Positions 1 through 7,972 are shown, counted from the stretch's first letter. The stretch: 15,923 nt of DNA from Actinomycetes bacterium (GCA_023387755.1 JAEWHO010000006.1:1-15923), one strand, 5' to 3'. The notes: generated by a model from the letters alone, not told the origin. Made by a program: numbers and translations.

Positions 1-16
1 TTTTTAATCCCGCCGC

Positions 17-46
17 GGGGGGGGGCCCCCCCCGGGGGGGGGGCCC
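17..46. repeat. G/C homopolymer block at the window edge
   Basis: Runs of nine G (17-25), eight C (26-33), ten G (34-43) and three C (44-46) follow directly on each other. They could fold into a very stable hairpin. It lies just past the tdk stop, but the minus-strand sequence after it ends in an A-rich rather than T-rich tract, so a classical intrinsic terminator is not supported. Such runs at the extreme edge often reflect a sequencing or assembly artefact; a real hairpin that stopped the assembly is the alternative. Confidence 0.6.
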
Positions 47-71
47 GCCGGTGTATTTGGAAGTCGCCGGC

Positions 72-704
72 CTATGTAGCGGGCTCTAACACTCCGCCCG
101 ACTCGCGTATATAGCATTGCCCGCACAGGGACTCATAGGTGACCGCCACGCCATCGATGGCCACCTGTTCACCGCTGAATACGTAGCTATCGCCGACCTT
201 GCGGCCATTGAACATGGCTTTGCGCCCGCACCGGCAGATCGTTTTGAGTTCCTCTAAGCTGTGGGCGACTTCCAGCAGCCGCCGGGCCCCCGGGAAGGCC
301 CGGGTGCGGAAGTCAGTGCGGATCCCATAAGCCAGAACCGGCACATTATCGAGAATTGCGATCCGCAGAAAATCGTCGATCTGGGCCGGCGTGAAGAATT
401 GAGCTTCATCTACCAGTAGGCAGGCGACCGGCGGCAGATCAACATGTTTCACTAGAGCGCCAGGGGCATCCCCGCGCGCGTGGGCTTGGAAGACCGCGCG
501 GGCGTCGTCGTCGGGAGAAAGGAGAAAATCTACCTGCCGGCACACGCCCAGGCGGGATACGACGGCGTCATCCCCCTTGGTATCGATACGCGGTTTGGCG
601 ACCAGCACCCGCTGGCCGCGCTCCTCATAGTTGTAGGCGGCTTGCAAGAGGGCCGTTGATTTGCCCGAGTTCATAGCGCCGTAGCGGAAATACAGTTTTG
701 CCAC
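72..704 (-). CDS. tdk: Thymidine kinase (type II)
   Basis: Cytosolic salvage enzyme that phosphorylates thymidine to dTMP with ATP. The 210-aa product has the P-loop GAMNSGKST at residues 9-17, the Walker B/catalytic segment LLVDEAQFF (about 96-104) with the glutamate expected to act as base, and a C-terminal zinc-binding lasso region with CRC near 157-159 and CGQC near 194-197. The length fits type II kinases (about 190-220 aa). I chose the GTG at 704 because GGGAGG lies a few bases upstream and the protein then begins at the beta strand just before the P-loop. A GTG at 722 would add six residues without a comparable ribosome binding site. It is divergent from the ABC permease at 883 and unrelated to it in function. 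Identification is secure. Confidence 0.95.
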   Translation of the reverse strand: MAKLYFRYGAMNSGKSTALLQAAYNYEERGQRVLVAKPRIDTKGDDAVVSRLGVCRQVDFLLSPDDDARAVFQAHARGDAPGALVKHVDLPPVACLLVDEAQFFTPAQIDDFLRIAILDNVPVLAYGIRTDFRTRAFPGARRLLEVAHSLEELKTICRCGRKAMFNGRKVGDSYVFSGEQVAIDGVAVTYESLCGQCYIRESGGVLEPAT

Positions 705-882
705 GAAGTCTCCCTCCCGCACCCCAGTGTAATGGGGGCGCGGTGTGTGCGGCCCGCGTAAATGCTACCTACGGAGGATAGCGCTCAGAGGGGGAGCAGT
801 TAGCCTGACAATACTGAGTAAACGTTGGACGTAGAAGTCGCGGAACAATGCCGGTCTGATTCTTGATGGAGCTAGGAGCACT

Positions 883-2913
883 ATGCGGAAAGTAACCGGG
901 CTGGCGATGCTGGCAGCGCTGCTGAACGCCGTCATCGCAATTATTGGCGGATTTAGTATCTACGAAGATAACGTGCCCTACGGCACGCGCAGCGCCTTTG
1001 TTATTGAGGAAGTGAATACCGGCACCAAAGGTGAGGCGATCCAGGCGATCCAGGACGCCGCCGAGGAATCCCAGGCGGTCATCATCAAACGGCAGCACGT
1101 TCTCCGCGATAGTGTCAACAAGCGGGTACTGTTCACATACAACGGCAACGATGCCCTGTATGCGAGCCTCTATGGCGGGGGCTATCCGAACTTTGGAGGT
1201 AGCGAAGGTGACACCACCCTAAAAGCTGCTAGTGAGATCACTACCGAGGATCTGCGCGGCCGCTACTCGACCACCCTGGAGGAAGGGGAGCTCACCACCG
1301 TCCTCACTCGCCTCAATGAGCGTGGAATCGTCGCTAACGGGGAAGCTACCGTCCTCGCTGAAGCACTCCTGCTTGGTTTCGGGCGCGCCCACCTGGTGGG
1401 CTCATCCGTTATCGTTATGCTGGCGCTGGTGTTGGCGCTGACCTATGCGGTCTCTCGCAACCGCAAGATTTACGCCCTGAAGAAAATCCACGGCTATAAG
1501 CCCGGGATCAACCTGGCCACTGAGGTACAGGACGTCAGCATCCTCTACGTGATCGCTCTGGCTATCACGGCAGCCGGTACGGTCATCTGGCTGGGATGGT
1601 CTACGAGCTTCCACCAGTTCGGCCGCCTCTTGCCCCTCCTCATCGGCGTTGGCGTGGCAGTATATGTGTTCATACTCCTCGTTACGGCGGCGGCCGTGGC
1701 CGTCTTTGGGAGTGTGCGGGTGCCGACCGTACTCAAAGGTGACAAACCCGTGGTGCGGGTAGGTGCCTATGCGGTGATCGTCCAGCTTTTGGTAGTGATC
1801 GTCGCGGTGGTGACCATTAACAGTTCCTTGGGGCGGGTGGATGCGTTCAACCGCGCCCTGGCAGCCGCCCACTATTGGAGTGCGGGGGACCCGCTGTATG
1901 TGCTCCGCGCATCTATATCCTCCACTCGCGCCGATGATGAAGCCGCCGCTCCCGTGATGAGCACGATTATTGCGGAGATGGAAGCCAAGGGCGCCCTGCT
2001 GCTGGCGCAGCGGGAACAAGTCCCAGACAACCCCGACCCGCAGGGAATCTACGGCGAACAATCACTCCTGGTCAATAACACCTATCTGCAGCGGTCCCCG
2101 GTGATTGGCGCGGATGGCAACCTGGTGAGCGCCGTCGAAGAAAAGAAACATTCCTACACCCTGCTCGTGCCCGAAAATTATGCCGGTGACCTCGATACCC
2201 TCGTCGCTGGTTACAGCAATGTGCTCGGCAAACTCTGCCCCGAAGCGATGGACGGCCAACCCTGCCAACTCCAACCCAGCGTGGTGCGCACCCGTGCTGG
2301 GCAATCCCTGCCCACCTACGCGCAGACCGGGGACGCGCCCATTGACCTGCAGGCCAGCGCCCTCATCACTGATCCGGTCCTCGCTGTCGTACCCGCGCAG
2401 TCAGGGATTATCGACACGTTCATGTATATGTCGTATATTTCCCAGTCCGCAGTCCTTTTCAGCGACGTCGACGAACTCGAAACCCGGCTCACTGACGCGG
2501 GCATTATTGGTATCTACCAAGGAATCGACAATGCCGCCGACGCCGTACAAGCCGCTATCGACGCCGCTAACCAGGAGATGGCCATCGACCTACTCGCCAT
2601 AGCGATGGCGCTAGCAATCGTGGTGGCCGCAACCGGGATTATGGCGATGGTCTACTGCGACCGGTGGAAACGGCCCATGTTTGTGCGCCTGATTCACGGG
2701 TACGGATTCTTTGCCCGCCATTACGTATATGCCGCCTCTAACGGAGTTGTACTCCTCATCGCCGCCTTGGTGGCGCTCGCGGCGATACACAATAATCCGC
2801 TGCGCGACGCGGCAGTGGCTGGAGCGCTAGCAGCCGGGGTGTGGGGAGCTTCCCTGCTGATGGTGCGCTGGTATGAAACCCGCTTCCGTGCCGACTACAT
2901 CAAACGAGACTAA
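883..2913 (+). CDS. Bacteriocin-associated integral membrane protein (DUF1430-like ABC permease)
   Basis: A 676-aa membrane protein with one N-terminal membrane segment (about 7-26), a group of four (about 171-190, 219-238, 247-275, 290-312) and three at the C-terminus (about 566-590, 618-636, 641-660). Two large extracytoplasmic regions lie between them (27-170 and 313-565), the second with a cysteine pair at 452 and 461. A related motif follows the first membrane helix of each half: KKIHGYKPGI at 200-209 and RLIHGYGFFA at 602-611, suggesting an FtsX-like permease built of two halves. This layout and the partner ATPase fit the putative immunity/export permeases beside lactococcin-972-type bacteriocins. 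The ATG at 883 follows GGAGCTAGGAG. The ATPase starts 13 bp after the stop. No precursor peptide gene is visible upstream. The substrate is unknown; antimicrobial-peptide defence is as likely as export. Confidence 0.8.
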   Translation: MRKVTGLAMLAALLNAVIAIIGGFSIYEDNVPYGTRSAFVIEEVNTGTKGEAIQAIQDAAEESQAVIIKRQHVLRDSVNKRVLFTYNGNDALYASLYGGGYPNFGGSEGDTTLKAASEITTEDLRGRYSTTLEEGELTTVLTRLNERGIVANGEATVLAEALLLGFGRAHLVGSSVIVMLALVLALTYAVSRNRKIYALKKIHGYKPGINLATEVQDVSILYVIALAITAAGTVIWLGWSTSFHQFGRLLPLLIGVGVAVYVFILLVTAAAVAVFGSVRVPTVLKGDKPVVRVGAYAVIVQLLVVIVAVVTINSSLGRVDAFNRALAAAHYWSAGDPLYVLRASISSTRADDEAAAPVMSTIIAEMEAKGALLLAQREQVPDNPDPQGIYGEQSLLVNNTYLQRSPVIGADGNLVSAVEEKKHSYTLLVPENYAGDLDTLVAGYSNVLGKLCPEAMDGQPCQLQPSVVRTRAGQSLPTYAQTGDAPIDLQASALITDPVLAVVPAQSGIIDTFMYMSYISQSAVLFSDVDELETRLTDAGIIGIYQGIDNAADAVQAAIDAANQEMAIDLLAIAMALAIVVAATGIMAMVYCDRWKRPMFVRLIHGYGFFARHYVYAASNGVVLLIAALVALAAIHNNPLRDAAVAGALAAGVWGASLLMVRWYETRFRADYIKRD

Positions 2914-2926
2914 CGAGGGAATAACG

Positions 2927-3634
2927 ATGAAAAAAATGACTTTGATTGCCGAAGGGATTGCCAAAGGCTTCCCGGGTAAAGACTTGTGGAAACCGTCGTC
3001 GTTCACCCTCACCGGCGGGGCAATGACGGCGATCACCGGAGTGTCCGGCTCGGGTAAGACGACGCTGCTGAACTGTATCGGGCAATTGGAGGACTTCGAT
3101 GCGGGGGCGGTGGCCTTTGCTGCGGGGGAGCACGCTGATCGGCGCCGCGCGAAGGCCTCCGTGCGCAAAACCCAGCAGCGGGAGCTCTTCCGCTCCACGC
3201 TGGGATTCCTGTTCCAAAACTACGGGCTCGTCGAAAACTGGAATGTGCGTCGGAACGTCGAGATTGCGGCCAACGTGAACCCGGCTATTACGCGCGCGGA
3301 TAAGCAGGCGCAAGTCTCTGAGGCCCTCGCCCGCGTCGGGATGGCAGGCACCGAAAAAACCAAGGTCTACACCCTCTCTGGCGGAGAACAGCAGCGCGTG
3401 GCATTGGCCCGGCTCATGCTCAAAGCCCCTGCCGTCATCCTGGCCGACGAACCCACCTCCGCGCTGGACGCCGGCAATGCTGACCTCGTTATGCAAATAC
3501 TGCGCGAACAAGCCGACGCCGGCGCGCTCGTCCTAATCTCCACCCACAGCGAGGCGGTAGCGCGCCTGTGTGAGCACCGGATCGTGATGACGCCCGGCCA
3601 AGAAATTACGCTCGACGCCGCCGCCAGCGCCTAA
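2927..3634 (+). CDS. ABC transporter ATP-binding protein, lactococcin-972 export/immunity group
   Basis: A 235-aa stand-alone nucleotide-binding domain that should power the permease encoded just upstream. Visible motifs are Walker A GVSGSGKTT (38-46), the Q-loop in GFLFQNYGLVEN (glutamine 97), the signature LSGGEQQR (150-157), Walker B VILADEP (170-176) with the catalytic glutamate, and the switch histidine in ISTHSE (H207). The FLFQNYGLVEN wording is characteristic of the bacteriocin-export group related to MacB/LolD ATPases. I chose ATG 2927 because CGAGGGA lies six bases upstream and it follows the permease stop; an in-frame ATG at 2873 lies inside the permease gene. The gene converges on msrA with a 49-bp gap and no clear terminator. 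Confidence 0.92.
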   Translation: MKKMTLIAEGIAKGFPGKDLWKPSSFTLTGGAMTAITGVSGSGKTTLLNCIGQLEDFDAGAVAFAAGEHADRRRAKASVRKTQQRELFRSTLGFLFQNYGLVENWNVRRNVEIAANVNPAITRADKQAQVSEALARVGMAGTEKTKVYTLSGGEQQRVALARLMLKAPAVILADEPTSALDAGNADLVMQILREQADAGALVLISTHSEAVARLCEHRIVMTPGQEITLDAAASA

Positions 3635-3683
3635 ATCAGGGGAACGCTTAGTGGCAGGCGCGAGCTGGTGGGGCGGCAGAGTG

Positions 3684-4214
3684 TTAATTGGCCGGGCCGC
3701 AGGCCACACCGGTCGCGTGGATGGGGCAGTAGCCGAAGGGATTTTTCTGCAAATACTTTTGGTGATGCTCCTCCGCCGGCCAGAACTCCACCCCGACCGG
3801 GGCGATCTCGGTGGTAATCGTGCCGTAACCGGCCGCCGACAACGCCGTTTGATACTCGGCTAGCTGCTCGGCTGCCAGGCGGGATTGAGCGTCGTCGGCG
3901 GGGAAAATAACCGAACGGTACTGGGAGCCCACATCATTACCCTGCCGATCACCCTGGGTGGGATCGTGGTTTTCCCAAAAGACGCGCAGCAAATCGGCGG
4001 CGCTAGTGATGGCCGGATCAAACTCCACCCAGATCGCCTCCGCGTGCCCGGTGGTGCCGGAGCACACCTGCTCGTAGGTGGGATCCTCGATATGCCCGCC
4101 CATGTACCCGACGGTCGAGGCAATCACCCCCGGCTGCGAATCGAAGAGCTTCTGCACTCCCCAAAAGCAGCCCATTGCCACCGCAATGTGATTTTCCGCA
4201 GGTTTGTGTGCCAT
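3684..4214 (-). CDS. msrA: Peptide methionine-S-sulfoxide reductase
   Basis: Cytosolic repair enzyme that reduces the S-epimer of methionine sulfoxide, free or in proteins, using thioredoxin. The 176-aa product carries the active-site motif GCFWG with catalytic Cys16, the conserved block FWENHDPTQGDRQGNDVGSQYRS near residues 79-101, and the C-terminal QKNPFGYCPIH segment. Cys163 and Cys172 near the C-terminus are candidate resolving cysteines. The length is typical of MsrA without a fused MsrB domain. The ATG at 4214 has AAAGGA about a dozen bases upstream, a rather distant ribosome binding site. It is divergent from the AI-2E-family permease gene with 85 bp between the starts, which must hold promoters for both. 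Identification is secure. Confidence 0.96.
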   Translation of the reverse strand: MAHKPAENHIAVAMGCFWGVQKLFDSQPGVIASTVGYMGGHIEDPTYEQVCSGTTGHAEAIWVEFDPAITSAADLLRVFWENHDPTQGDRQGNDVGSQYRSVIFPADDAQSRLAAEQLAEYQTALSAAGYGTITTEIAPVGVEFWPAEEHHQKYLQKNPFGYCPIHATGVACGPAN

Positions 4215-4299
4215 AGGTGGAGATTGTCCTTTCTCGCCATGCTAGGCGCTGGGACTGTGCACTATCCTCAACAACAGATATATACCCCAAGTAGAGAGA

Positions 4300-5730
4300 A
4301 TGGCACTTATGGGTTCGTCAATGTCTGCGTGGCTAAAAAAGGCCGCCTCCACCACGAAAGCCAGCGTAAAAGCTGCGCAGGAGTCGGTCCAACGTGCCCG
4401 CACAGCCGGGGCCGGAAACGTGCACCCGGATGAAGATTTCGTTTCTATCCAGGCTAAAGCTAAAGGTGATCCCGACGCTATTGTGCCCTGGTCGGTGCGA
4501 GCCGCAGCCGAGTGGTCCTGGCGGCTGCTGATTATCGCATTCGCCACCAGCGTGCTGATCTACATCATGTACCAGATGCAGATCATTGTGGTGCCGGTGC
4601 TGGTGGCAGTTCTCATCGCGGTTCTCCTCGATCCGATTTCCCAGTGGCTCCACCGAGTATTGCGTTTCCCGCGGGCGCTCGCGGCTCTGGTGACGCTCCT
4701 CGGAACCCTGGCTGGGATCACTGCCCTGCTCGTGTTCTCCGGACAAGCGATCATAGATGGCTTCTCCGACCTAGCCGATTCCGCAATCGAGGGTTTCAAT
4801 TCCCTCATGGCATGGTTGTCTGACGGGCCTTTGAAAATTAACCAAGAGCAGATTCAAAACGCTCAGCACGAGTTGGTGAGCAAGGTGCAGGAGAACTCCT
4901 CCCTCCTGGCTTCCGGCGTCCTGTCGTTTACCAGCTCGTTGGGCCAGATCGTCTCCGGAGCCCTGATTGCGCTGTTCTGCCTGTTCTTCTTCCTGATGGA
5001 AGGACGCAATATCTGGCTGTGGTGCGTGCGGCTGCTTCCCATTACCGCTCGGGAACGCACCCACGAGGCCGCTATCCGCGGGTGGCTTTCTCTACGTGGG
5101 TATGCACGCACCCAGATTCTGGTGGCCTTCGTAGACGGTGTCGGTATCGGTATTGGTGCCTGGCTGCTCGGGGTGCCGCTCTACTTGCCCCTCGGTGTGC
5201 TGGTATTCCTCGGTTCATTCGTGCCGATCGTCGGTGCCTTGGTAACCGGCACAATCGCGATCTTGGTGGCGTTGGTATCTCACGGCCCCACGACGGCCCT
5301 CTTCATGCTGCTCGTGGTGTTGGCCGTCCAACAGATCGAAGGGAACGTGCTGCAGCCCTTCCTCATGGGGCATGCGGTGGCGCTCCACCCGGTGGCCGTG
5401 CTGCTCGCGGTGGCCGGTGCGACCTATCTGGCCGGTATTGTGGGCGCGCTGTTCATTGTGCCATTCGTGGCCTTTATCAACACGGTGATGCTGTACTTCC
5501 ACGGCCGCGATAAGTTCCCCGAGTTGGCCTCCGATCCAACCCGGCCCGGGGGCCCTCCCGGGATTTTCGGGCAGCAGATGCGGGCCGAAGACGCCGACGA
5601 TATTCGCGAGGAGCGGGACGTTCCAGTCCTAGCCAAGGACGATCCAGAACTCGTGGACGCAATTATCCCGCCGGAAGTGGGGGAGCCCTCCACCCAGGAG
5701 GCGTTGGCTGACCCAGCGGAAGATAAGTAG
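4300..5730 (+). CDS. AI-2E family transporter (PF01594-type permease)
   Basis: A 476-aa polytopic protein with hydrophobic segments near 75-91, 94-112, 127-147, 203-233, 270-290, 292-325, 333-345 and 365-398. The C-terminal core QQIEGNVLQPFLMG (344-357), followed by ALHPVAVLLAV and GIVGALFIVPFVAFIN, is the hallmark of the AI-2E/TqsA/PerM family. Members have been linked to autoinducer-2 export or to ion/proton antiport, so the substrate here cannot be assigned. It has a charged cytoplasmic N-terminal extension of about 70 residues and an acidic, proline-rich tail after residue 400, both longer than in minimal family members. Start choice is uncertain: ATG 4300 has only a weak AGAGAG upstream, and ATGs at 4312 and 4321 are alternatives. 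A strong hairpin follows the stop. Confidence 0.88.
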   Translation: MALMGSSMSAWLKKAASTTKASVKAAQESVQRARTAGAGNVHPDEDFVSIQAKAKGDPDAIVPWSVRAAAEWSWRLLIIAFATSVLIYIMYQMQIIVVPVLVAVLIAVLLDPISQWLHRVLRFPRALAALVTLLGTLAGITALLVFSGQAIIDGFSDLADSAIEGFNSLMAWLSDGPLKINQEQIQNAQHELVSKVQENSSLLASGVLSFTSSLGQIVSGALIALFCLFFFLMEGRNIWLWCVRLLPITARERTHEAAIRGWLSLRGYARTQILVAFVDGVGIGIGAWLLGVPLYLPLGVLVFLGSFVPIVGALVTGTIAILVALVSHGPTTALFMLLVVLAVQQIEGNVLQPFLMGHAVALHPVAVLLAVAGATYLAGIVGALFIVPFVAFINTVMLYFHGRDKFPELASDPTRPGGPPGIFGQQMRAEDADDIREERDVPVLAKDDPELVDAIIPPEVGEPSTQEALADPAEDK

Positions 5731-5740
5731 AACGACGACG

Positions 5741-5782
5741 ACGCAGGAGCGCCCCCCCAGAACTGGCGGGGCGCTCCTGCGT
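5741..5782. terminator. Strong 15-bp hairpin between convergent genes
   Basis: The arms 5741-5755 and 5768-5782 are perfect 15-base complements. The loop contains a further CCAG/CTGG pairing. It begins ten bases after the AI-2E transporter stop and lies between convergent genes, so it can serve both directions. There is no T-tract, as is common for actinobacterial hairpin terminators. Confidence 0.8.
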
Positions 5783-5790
5783 CTGGGATG

Positions 5791-5808
5791 CGCAGCGGTG
5801 CCGCTGCG
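5791..5808. terminator. Second small hairpin before the greA stop
   Basis: CGCAGCGG and CCGCTGCG (5791-5798 and 5801-5808) form an 8-bp inverted repeat separated by two bases. It sits just downstream of greA on the minus strand and may add to termination of that transcript. It has no T-tract, so its role is tentative. Confidence 0.4.
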
Positions 5809-5823
5809 AGTTAGAAACCGGAT

Positions 5824-6306
5824 TTAGCCGCGGAAGGGCTTCACCTCGGTGATCTTCACAGTCATCTCGTTACCGTTCGGGGCGACGTAGGAGACGGTAT
5901 CCCCCTTCTTCGCGCCCATGACGGCTTCCCCAATGGGGGAGGACTCAGAAAAGACCTTCAGGGCCGGGTCCACATCCTTGGCGGCTTCCCGCGAGCCCAG
6001 CAGGAAGGTCATCTTCTGGCCGGCAACCTCAGCGTGGATCACCATGCCGGGTTCCACAATGCCGTCGTCGGCGGGCGGCTCACCCACCTCGGCGTCGCGC
6101 AGCAACTCGGTGAGGTGAGCAATGCGCGCCTCAATCTTGCTCTGCTCGTCGCGGGCGGCATGGTAGCCCCCGTTTTCCTTCAGATCGCCTTCTTGCCGAG
6201 CAGCTTCAATGCGCTCAACAATCTCGGCCCGCCCCACCGTGGTCAGGTGTTCGAGCTCCGCAGAGAGGCGGTCATACGACTCCTGAGTCAACCAGGTCTC
6301 GCTCAC
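5824..6306 (-). CDS. greA: Transcription elongation factor GreA
   Basis: Binds the RNA polymerase secondary channel and stimulates cleavage of backtracked RNA. The 160-aa product starts VSETWLTQESYDRL and has the N-terminal coiled-coil hairpin (about 1-75) whose tip QEGDLKENGGYHAARDEQ carries the acidic pair Asp41 and Glu44 expected to hold magnesium. The C-terminal FKBP-like domain (about 85-158) includes SSPIGEAVMGAKKGD. Length and motifs match actinobacterial GreA. I chose GTG 6306 because TTTGGAGG lies four bases upstream; the upstream in-frame ATG at 6363 would add 19 non-conserved residues and place the start inside leader hairpins. It neighbours the DUF4307 gene and mca as in mycobacteria. 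Its leader carries a possible attenuator. Confidence 0.96.
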   Translation of the reverse strand: MSETWLTQESYDRLSAELEHLTTVGRAEIVERIEAARQEGDLKENGGYHAARDEQSKIEARIAHLTELLRDAEVGEPPADDGIVEPGMVIHAEVAGQKMTFLLGSREAAKDVDPALKVFSESSPIGEAVMGAKKGDTVSYVAPNGNEMTVKITEVKPFRG

Positions 6307-6320
6307 ATTTCCTCCAAACA

Positions 6321-6351
6321 TAAAAGACCACCCCGGCGCTGTGCCGAGGTG
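6321..6351 (-). promoter_or_regulatory. Terminator-like hairpin in the greA leader (possible attenuator)
   Basis: Read on the minus strand, CACCTCGGC (6351-6343) and GCCGGGGTG (6337-6329) form a 9-bp stem with one mismatch and a 5-nt loop, followed at once by GTCTTTTA. That is the layout of an intrinsic terminator, yet it lies upstream of the greA ribosome binding site. A second hairpin (6356-6371) precedes it. The minus-strand CCACCC at 6370-6365 could instead pair with GGGTGG at 6333-6328, which would break the terminator stem. This suggests conditional early termination; it is a structural inference from sequence only. Confidence 0.5.
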
Positions 6352-6386
6352 ATTAGCCACCACCGGGTGGCGGGCATGATTCCACT

Positions 6387-6392
6387 ACTATA
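6387..6392 (-). promoter_or_regulatory. greA: Candidate -10 box for greA
   Basis: The minus strand reads TATAGT here, close to the consensus TATAAT. It would give a leader of roughly 75 nucleotides before the GTG start, containing both hairpins. No good -35 element is visible 16-18 bases upstream, so the call is tentative. Confidence 0.4.
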
Positions 6393-6509
6393 ACAGCCCG
6401 CTGCCTCGATCCGCTCGTTTACTTTCGAATTCGATCGCGGTTTTATGCCGGCGTGGCCGGGAAAGTGTCGGTGAGTGCGGCGCAGGAACCGGTCGGGCAC
6501 GGGGAGAGA

Positions 6510-6899
6510 CTACTTGACAATGGTGCATTCCGAAACGTCGGCGCGGGCGGGCGGCTGCGTCGTCACCAGATCCACCTCCACGGTGGTGGGCTGTGCGGTG
6601 ATGGTGGTTTCCACTTCCTGGATACCCACCTCTACGGAACTCTCGTTATAGGCGTGTACCGTACAGCGCACTTTCTGCCCAATATCGGAGGTGACGTTAT
6701 AGCGGGCGCGAATCGAATTCTCGGATATGATCGTGCCGTTAATGAAGCTATAATGGACGCTCGGTTGGAGGAGGGTTATCGCATGCCAGATCAACCAACC
6801 GCCCACAATGATTGCTGCAATCGCACCGCCTAACCACAGGATCCTATTTTTGCCCTCGGTGGAGCCATAACGTTCACGCAGATAGGCATCATCGGTCAT
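6510..6899 (-). CDS. DUF4307 family membrane protein
   Basis: A 129-aa protein with a short N-terminus containing the family-typical RERYG (residues 8-12), one membrane helix at about 20-42, and an extracytoplasmic domain rich in beta-prone stretches with cysteines at 79 and 125 that could form a disulfide. Its function is not known. The position next to greA and divergent from mca is the arrangement I recall for Rv1081c in mycobacteria, and it supports the family call. I chose ATG 6899 because the longer frame to 7073 adds 58 residues without family resemblance and would run across most of the mca upstream region. A purine-rich GGGGG lies just before the start. Confidence 0.8.
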   Translation of the reverse strand: MTDDAYLRERYGSTEGKNRILWLGGAIAAIIVGGWLIWHAITLLQPSVHYSFINGTIISENSIRARYNVTSDIGQKVRCTVHAYNESSVEVGIQEVETTITAQPTTVEVDLVTTQPPARADVSECTIVK

Positions 6900-7048
6900 A
6901 CCCCCATCATAGGCGTGGGCGGGTAAGACGACGCGGCAACCAGAGCTGCCAACCGCTAAGATCAGCGGGGAAGTCAGACGACCGGCATACGCTACCGCCT
7001 GTGGAATGCCGGCCCGTGAGCGCAATATCGGCTGGAGGAAAAACGACG

Positions 7049-7945
7049 ATGCGTCTGCTGTCAGTACACGCACATCCCGACGACGAAGCTAGTAAAGGTG
7101 CCGCCAGCATGGCTGCCTACGTGGCTGCCGGGCACCGGGTGCGAATCGTTACCGCTACGGGCGGGGAACGCGGGGATATCCTCAATCCGCGGCTGCAAGG
7201 CAACCGCCTCATCTCGGATCGACTCAATGAGGTGAGGCAGGAGGAGATGGCGGCTGCGGTAGCGGCCCTCGGTGTGGAACACCACTGGCTCGGATTCATC
7301 GACTCGGGCCTGCCGGAGGGCGATCCGCTGCCGCCGCTGCCGGAGGGGTGCTTTGCCCTCCAACCCGACGAGGTGACCGTGCCTGCACTCGTCGCTCAGA
7401 TCCGCGAGTTCAGACCGCACGTGCTCGTCACCTACAACGAGGAAGGCGGCTACCCGCACCCGGACCATCTGGCCGTCCACCGGATCAGCATGGCTGCCGC
7501 CGAGGCCGCCGCCGACCCGAACTACCACCCGCTCCTCGGGGCCGCCTGGCAGGTGCAAAAGATCTACTACGACATTTCCTTTGCCCGCCCCCGCCTGGAA
7601 GCTCTCCACGAAGCTATGGAAGAGCGTGGGTTAGAGTCCCCATTCCTCAGTTGGCTGGCTGCGCGCCCGGAACGGAAACTGCGCCGGGCGGATGCGCGCC
7701 TCGCCGTCGCCGATTATTTCCCGCAACGCGACGCCGCTCTGCGCGCCCACGCCACCCAAATCGACCCCGACGGGTTCTTCTTCCAAGTGCCGCGCGCGCT
7801 AGAGGCCGAGGTGTGGCCGTGGGAGGAATTCGAGCTCGCCTGGGTCGCCGATGAATCACTGCGCCCGGCCCCTGGGAGCGTTGACGATGATCTTTTTGCC
7901 GGGATTGTCGACGACGACGGCAGCGCCCAGACTGAACGCGCCTAG
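7049..7945 (+). CDS. mca: Mycothiol S-conjugate amidase
   Basis: Zinc amidase of mycothiol-dependent detoxification: it cleaves mycothiol S-conjugates into a mercapturic acid for export and GlcN-Ins for mycothiol recycling. The 298-aa product begins MRLLSVHAHPDDEASKGAA. The zinc ligands predicted from the family are His9 and Asp12 of HPDDE and His140 of YPHPDH, with His137 nearby as a catalytic candidate. The segment LGFIDSGLPEGDPLPPLPEG (81-100) and the ATQIDP block near the C-terminus distinguish Mca from its paralogue MshB. ATG 7049 follows GGAGG at 7034-7038; the longer frame from 6812 runs antisense through the DUF4307 gene. A small membrane protein gene follows. The gene implies that this organism makes mycothiol. 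Confidence 0.95.
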   Translation: MRLLSVHAHPDDEASKGAASMAAYVAAGHRVRIVTATGGERGDILNPRLQGNRLISDRLNEVRQEEMAAAVAALGVEHHWLGFIDSGLPEGDPLPPLPEGCFALQPDEVTVPALVAQIREFRPHVLVTYNEEGGYPHPDHLAVHRISMAAAEAAADPNYHPLLGAAWQVQKIYYDISFARPRLEALHEAMEERGLESPFLSWLAARPERKLRRADARLAVADYFPQRDAALRAHATQIDPDGFFFQVPRALEAEVWPWEEFELAWVADESLRPAPGSVDDDLFAGIVDDDGSAQTERA

Positions 7946-7972
7946 CGGCGGCCAGACCGGGAAGGCCATGAC

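Noticed and set aside
17..46. Phase-variable homopolymer switch for tdk
   Set aside because: The runs lie beyond the tdk stop codon and outside any promoter seen, so slippage would not alter a known gene.
1402..2061. 219-aa minus-strand open frame inside the permease gene
   Set aside because: No ribosome binding site or family motif; it is explained by the GC-rich codon pattern of the plus-strand permease.
6440..6460. CCGGC/GCCGG hairpin downstream of the DUF4307 gene as a terminator
   Set aside because: The stem is only five pairs and the bases after it on the minus strand are A-rich, not T-rich.
6812..7048. N-terminal extension of mca to 6812
   Set aside because: The extra 79 residues run antisense through the DUF4307 gene, are His/Arg-rich, and the ATG at 7049 has a good GGAGG and the conserved Mca N-terminus.
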